From Paractinoplanes durhamensis (GTDB lineage: Bacteria; Actinomycetota; Actinomycetes; Mycobacteriales; Micromonosporaceae): a DNA stretch of 64,000 nt. The stretch is taken from NCBI RefSeq assembly GCF_016862175.1, contig NZ_BOML01000046.1:33210-97209 (forward strand). Direction: 5' to 3'. Position numbers and translations under genes: made by a program. The notes under the pieces are model-generated. The model had not been told where the DNA came from and did no database searches. It worked only from the letters and a program-made list of their open reading frames with translations. This document shows, piece after piece, positions 60,383 to 64,000 of the stretch; position 1 is the stretch's first letter, and each line of letters opens with the position of its first letter.

Positions 60383-62524
60383 TCACGCCGACTGGTAGGC
60401 GCTCGCCTGCAGCGTGAACAGCTGAGCGTAGATGCCGCCGGCCGCCATCAGCTCGTCGTGCCGGCCCTGCTCGACGACCGACCCGTGATCGAGCACGTAG
60501 ATCCGGTCGGCCTCCCGCACGCTGGCCATCCGGTGAGTGATCAACACGACGGTACGGCCCTCGGCCAGCTCACGTAACCGCTGGTAGACGTCGTGCTCGG
60601 CCCGCGCGTCGAGGTTCGCGGTGGGCTCGTCGCAGATCAGCAGCGGCGCATCCCGGTAGAAGGCCCGGCTCACCGCGAGCCGCTGCCACTGCCCGCCGGA
60701 CAGGTCGGCGCCGTCGGTGAAGTGCCGGGACAGCAGGGTCTCGTACTGCCTGGTCAGCTCCATGACGAAGTCGTGCGCGTCGCCGGCCCGGGCGGCCGCG
60801 TGCACGAGCGCCGTCGTCACCACCCGGTCGTGCCGGCCGATGGTGATGTTGGCCTGGGCGGAGAGCGGCCAGCGGGTGGGTTCCTGCATGACGACGGCCA
60901 CCCGCTGCCGCAGCGTGTCCGGGTCGAGGCCGGACGCGTCCTCGCCGTCCCAGGTGACGGTGCCGTGCTGCGGGCGGTAGAGGCCGGCGAGCAGCGCGGC
61001 CAGCGTCGACTTGCCGGAGCCGTTCTCGCCGACCAGGGCCACCACCTCGCCGCGGCGCAGGGTGAGGCTCACCTCCCGGACGGCCGGGCGGTCGGCGTCC
61101 GGGTAGCGGAAGGTGACCTGGTCCAGCCGGATCTCCCGGAAGTTTTCCGGCGCCACCCCGCCCGGCGTCGGCTCGGCCCGCAGCCGGGACAGCTCGCAGA
61201 ACCCCTGGAAGTCGTTGAAATACAGCCCCTGCTCGAACACCCGGTTGGCGGTGAACGCGAGCTCCCGCAGCTTCCCGATGCCCATGTTGATCGCGTACGC
61301 GGCGGCGCCACCGGCGGCGAGCTCCATCCGGCCGGTCCAGAGCAGCCAGAGCAGCACCGCGTAGGTGACGCCGGTGGCGATCGCACTGAGCACCGTGCCG
61401 ACCAGGGTGGTGCGCACCTGACGGCCGGTCACCCGGATCTCCTCGTTGGTGGAGATCGCGAGCAGTCGGCGTACCTCATCGAGCAGGAACTCCCGCAGCG
61501 TGAAGGCCCGGAGCTCGGGCGCCGGCTCGCGCGCGGCGAGAAGCTCGGCGAGCATCCGCTGCCGTCGCCAGACGGCGATCAGCCGCAACACCCGCCGGTG
61601 ATTGAGCCGCGCCGACCGGACGGCCGCCCACGCCACCGGAACCACCGAAAGAACAAGCAACGGCAGAAGAAGCGGATGGAGTACGGCGAGGACGCCGGCC
61701 GCCGCGGCCAGGCCGATCAGGTTGGTGGCGAGCTCGATCGCCCGGTCGACGAGCTGCTCGGCCGCGGAGATGCCCCGGTCGCGGGCGCGTTCCATGGCGT
61801 CGCGCCAGTCCGGGTCGTCGAAGGTGGCCAGGTCGACCCGGGTGGTGAGGTTGAGCAGCCGCATCTCGGCGGCCTGGTAGACCTTGGGCGACAGTCGGCC
61901 GTTGGCCGCCGACGCGGCCGCGGTGAGCGCGCCCCGCACGGCGAGCGCGGCAACGAGCAGAACGAGCGAGGGTACGGCGGCCCGCACGCGCTCCGGGGTG
62001 GGCCCGGCCTGCAGCAACCCGTCGAACACCCCGACCACGCTGATCAGCCCGACCGCGCTGGCCGCCCCCGCCGCCACCTGCAGCACCGCGACGGCGATGG
62101 TGGTCCGCCGGTCGGCCTCCCAGGCGATCACCCAGGCGTCGCGCAGCAGCTTGGGCAGCCGCCGCAGCATCCGCAGGAACGACGTGTTGGCGGCCTCTTC
62201 GGTGCTGGTCAGCCAGTAGGGAAGCGCCAGCTCCCCATCGTCGAGCTCACGCTCGACATCGCCACGCGCGGTGTCCCGCCCACCATCACCGCGCCCACCA
62301 TCACCGCGCCCACCATCACCGCGCCCACCATCACCGCGCTCGCCATCACCGCGGTCGCCATCACCGCGGCTGTCCTCGCCGCGTGCAGGCTCACGGCTTG
62401 CGGGGATCGCGGCGCCGGGCGGCGGCTCGGACGAGATGGGGTCAGGCGAGGCGGGGTCCGGCAAGGTCGGGTCGGGCGGGTTGGGGTCGGGCGGAAGGTC
62501 GGTGTCGGTGAAGGGGTCCGGCAT
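60383..62524 (-). CDS. ABC transporter, fused permease and ATPase
   Basis: This 713-residue half-transporter has an N-terminal disordered part (1-95) with Pro-rich and RGDGG repeats, a six-helix transmembrane domain (about 125-460) and an ATPase: Walker A GENGSGKST, signature LSGGQWQRLA, Walker B LLICDEPTANLD, H-loop ITHRMASVRE. It is likely an exporter of a peptide or lipid-like substrate. It lacks a peptidase domain. GGAG lies six bases before the ATG at 62524. Confidence 0.87.
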   Translation of the reverse strand: MPDPFTDTDLPPDPNPPDPTLPDPASPDPISSEPPPGAAIPASREPARGEDSRGDGDRGDGERGDGGRGDGGRGDGGRGDGGRDTARGDVERELDDGELALPYWLTSTEEAANTSFLRMLRRLPKLLRDAWVIAWEADRRTTIAVAVLQVAAGAASAVGLISVVGVFDGLLQAGPTPERVRAAVPSLVLLVAALAVRGALTAAASAANGRLSPKVYQAAEMRLLNLTTRVDLATFDDPDWRDAMERARDRGISAAEQLVDRAIELATNLIGLAAAAGVLAVLHPLLLPLLVLSVVPVAWAAVRSARLNHRRVLRLIAVWRRQRMLAELLAAREPAPELRAFTLREFLLDEVRRLLAISTNEEIRVTGRQVRTTLVGTVLSAIATGVTYAVLLWLLWTGRMELAAGGAAAYAINMGIGKLRELAFTANRVFEQGLYFNDFQGFCELSRLRAEPTPGGVAPENFREIRLDQVTFRYPDADRPAVREVSLTLRRGEVVALVGENGSGKSTLAALLAGLYRPQHGTVTWDGEDASGLDPDTLRQRVAVVMQEPTRWPLSAQANITIGRHDRVVTTALVHAAARAGDAHDFVMELTRQYETLLSRHFTDGADLSGGQWQRLAVSRAFYRDAPLLICDEPTANLDARAEHDVYQRLRELAEGRTVVLITHRMASVREADRIYVLDHGSVVEQGRHDELMAAGGIYAQLFTLQASAYQSA
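62279..62383. repeat. In-frame 15-bp tandem array (RGDGG)
   Basis: Four identical units CCCACCATCACCGCG (62279-62338) and three variants (to 62383) encode GRGDG repeats on the minus strand. Confidence 0.85.
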
Positions 62525-62904
62525 CGGAAGCTCCGTCTCGGTGTCCCTCGACGCGGGCTCCGCATCCGCGCCTGGTCACGCGCGACGCACGGGCAGCGCA
62601 CGACGCCGCGCACCGGAAGCCCTACGCCTTTCCTACGCCGGGCCGGCGCACCCGTCCATCAGGTTCCGGACGCACGCCGATTCATTCACGCCGACGAGTG
62701 AGGCGTGAGCAGCGGCAGCGCCGCGAGGGCGGCAGTGGCGGGCGCGAGCAGTGGGCCGGGAGGGCGACGGAGGCGCGAGGGCAGCGGCGGCGAGGCGCAA
62801 AGGGTGGGGCCCGGAGAGCGGCGGCGGCGGCGCGAGGGCAGCAGCGCGAGGGCAGCAGCGGCGCGCGGGTCAGGCGGGGGCCGCGAGGGCTGCGGCGGCG
62901 CGGG
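62525..62904. other. Intergenic region, low-complexity
   Basis: This 380-base gap is very GC-rich, with repeated GCGAGGGCAGCAGC-like elements (62740-62870) and a 19-base direct repeat GCGCGGGTCAGGCGGGGGC at 62863-62881 and 62898-62916. The second copy contains the stop codon of the glycosyltransferase. I see no convincing gene. Confidence 0.6.
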
Positions 62905-64000
62905 TCAGGCGGGGGCGTCCAAGAGGCGGGTCAGGCGGGCCGCCTGGGTTTCCCAGCGCCATTCCTGATCCACCCACGCCCGGCCGGCCTGGCCCATCGC
63001 CGTTGCCCTGGCCGGGTCGGACAGCAGGTCGGTCAGGCGGGATGTCAGGGCAGCCACGTCGCGGCCGCCGACCACGTAACCCGTCTCGCCCTCGCGGACC
63101 GCGTCGGGGGCGCCGCCCGAGTCGCCGCCGACCACCGGCAAGCCGGTGGCCGAGGCCTCCAGGTAGACGATGCCGAGGCCCTCGACATCCAGGCCGGCCG
63201 CCCGGGTGCGGCAGGGCATCGCGTAGACGTCGCCGGCCGCGTAGTGCTCGGGCAGCTCGGCCCACGGGACCGAGCCGGTGAAGACCACATCGGACTCGAC
63301 GCCCTGCTCGCGGGCCAGGCGTTCCAGCTTGGGACGGTAGGGGCCGCCGCTGACCAGCAGCAGCGCGGCGCCGGGGACCCGGCGGCGGATGGCCGGCATC
63401 GCCCTGATCAGCATGTCCTGGCCCTTGCGCGGGACCAGGCGGGAGACGCAGACGATCACCGGGCGATCGGTCAGGCCGTGGCGTTCGCGGACGGCCGAGC
63501 CGTCGACCCCGGGGTGGAACGCGTCCACGTCGACGCCGGGGGCCAGCCGCTCCAGGTGGGTCAGGCCGTGCAGCGCCCGGTCGAGCCGGGTGCGCTGGTA
63601 TTCGCCGAGGTAGGTGATCACGTCGTTGCCCCGGGCGATGCGGCGCAGCAGCCCGCGGGCGCCGGGCAGCGCCGCCCAGCCGATCTCGTGGCCGTGGGTG
63701 ATCGCGACGGCGCGGGTGACCCCGGCGTTGCGGCGCAGGCCGTCGGCGAGCAGGCCGAGCGGGGCGGCGGCGCCGAACCACACCCGGTCGCAGTCATGCG
63801 CGCGGGCCAGCTCGGCGGCCCGGCGGGCCACCGCCGGGGTCGGCAGCAGCACGCCGGTCTGCTCGCGCACCACCTCGAACGGCTGCTCGGCGTCGAACTT
63901 CTCGGCGCCCTTCCAGGTGGAGGCGTAGACCACCACCGAGCCGGGCGGCTGGCGGACGGCCAGGTTGTGCACGAACTGCTGGATGCCGCCGGGCCGGGGC
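62905..64000 (-). CDS. GT4 glycosyltransferase, PimB'-like (5' partial)
   Basis: The frame is open to the end of the window, so the N-terminus is missing; the visible part starts in PRPGGIQQFVHNL, which resembles the nucleotide-sugar donor region of PimB'-type mannosyltransferases. SRLVPRKGQDMLI and the EX7E motif EGLGIVYLE are present. The order with SRPBCC and acyltransferase genes matches Rv2188c (pimB'), which adds mannose to phosphatidylinositol mannoside. No actual donor or acceptor evidence. Confidence 0.8.
   Translation of the reverse strand, partial: PRPGGIQQFVHNLAVRQPPGSVVVYASTWKGAEKFDAEQPFEVVREQTGVLLPTPAVARRAAELARAHDCDRVWFGAAAPLGLLADGLRRNAGVTRAVAITHGHEIGWAALPGARGLLRRIARGNDVITYLGEYQRTRLDRALHGLTHLERLAPGVDVDAFHPGVDGSAVRERHGLTDRPVIVCVSRLVPRKGQDMLIRAMPAIRRRVPGAALLLVSGGPYRPKLERLAREQGVESDVVFTGSVPWAELPEHYAAGDVYAMPCRTRAAGLDVEGLGIVYLEASATGLPVVGGDSGGAPDAVREGETGYVVGGRDVAALTSRLTDLLSDPARATAMGQAGRAWVDQEWRWETQAARLTRLLDAPA

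Noticed and set aside
62751..63281. A plus-strand frame rich in Arg, Gly and Ala near the window end
   Set aside because: It is antisense to the glycosyltransferase and low-complexity, with no domain.

Overview
The window is a 64 kb stretch of high-GC, gene-dense actinobacterial chromosome. Gene content points to Micromonosporaceae (Actinoplanes-like): an actinobacterial SdhCAB, a PASTA-type PknL with a Rv2175c-like partner, class II DAHP synthase, a DUF222/HNH gene, many GTG starts and many leaderless promoters. The genus is inferred. I see no rRNA, tRNA, CRISPR array, insertion sequence or prophage.

Layout. 1-3.3 kb: succinate dehydrogenase sdhC (5' end cut off), sdhA, sdhB. 3.3-9.4 kb: TetR with a divergent FAD monooxygenase, a secreted SGNH hydrolase, an HTH protein with an MFS exporter, and a TetR remnant beside a second MFS protein. 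9.4-13.9 kb: an ECF sigma factor, a PCu(A)C copper chaperone, a Tat-exported DyP peroxidase, CopC, and a PepSY membrane protein. A shared promoter motif in front of the sigma gene, the copper operon and the PepSY gene suggests one regulon. 14-23.1 kb: a GATase/LysR pair, endonuclease IV, pknL, an Rv2175c-like gene, a split lycopene cyclase (crtYc, crtYd), a polyprenyl synthase, metF and a CDP-alcohol phosphatidyltransferase.

23.1-32.5 kb looks accessory: two HNH proteins, glutathione-independent formaldehyde dehydrogenase, LD-carboxypeptidase, a MarR/DHA2 efflux pair with two matching palindromic operators, a DUF296 protein and an MFS transporter. Short tandem arrays (9, 15 or 17 bp units) are interspersed. 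32.5-36.5 kb: GAF-PP2C phosphatase, SDR with a divergent MmyB-type regulator, and a BNR-repeat sialidase-like protein.

36.5-64 kb returns to core metabolism: threonine aldolase with aroG, secreted GH18 chitinase, a 19-codon leader ORF coupled to a DUF429 gene, proC, a phosphofructokinase with pyrophosphate-type residues, RNase AS, an APH-like kinase, a Crp/Fnr regulator, an acyltransferase, otsA, an alpha/beta hydrolase with a flavin monooxygenase, ROK glucokinase, SRPBCC, a two-component system (possibly MacSR-like), DUF4395 and thioredoxin genes split by a MarR/MFS pair, an ABC exporter and a PimB'-like glycosyltransferase cut by the window end. The order metF, polyprenyl synthase, Rv2175c-like, pknL, aroG, RNase AS, acyltransferase, SRPBCC, pimB'-like matches Mycobacterium Rv2172c-Rv2188c with extra genes inserted.

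Three themes recur. First, about fifteen start codons lie exactly 6-7 bases after a -10-like hexamer (mostly TANNNT), which implies leaderless mRNAs and settles several start sites. Second, period-15 minisatellites occur inside reading frames (TTSLP, EPSSG, RGDGG). Third, regulators sit divergently beside their likely targets with visible inverted repeats between them.
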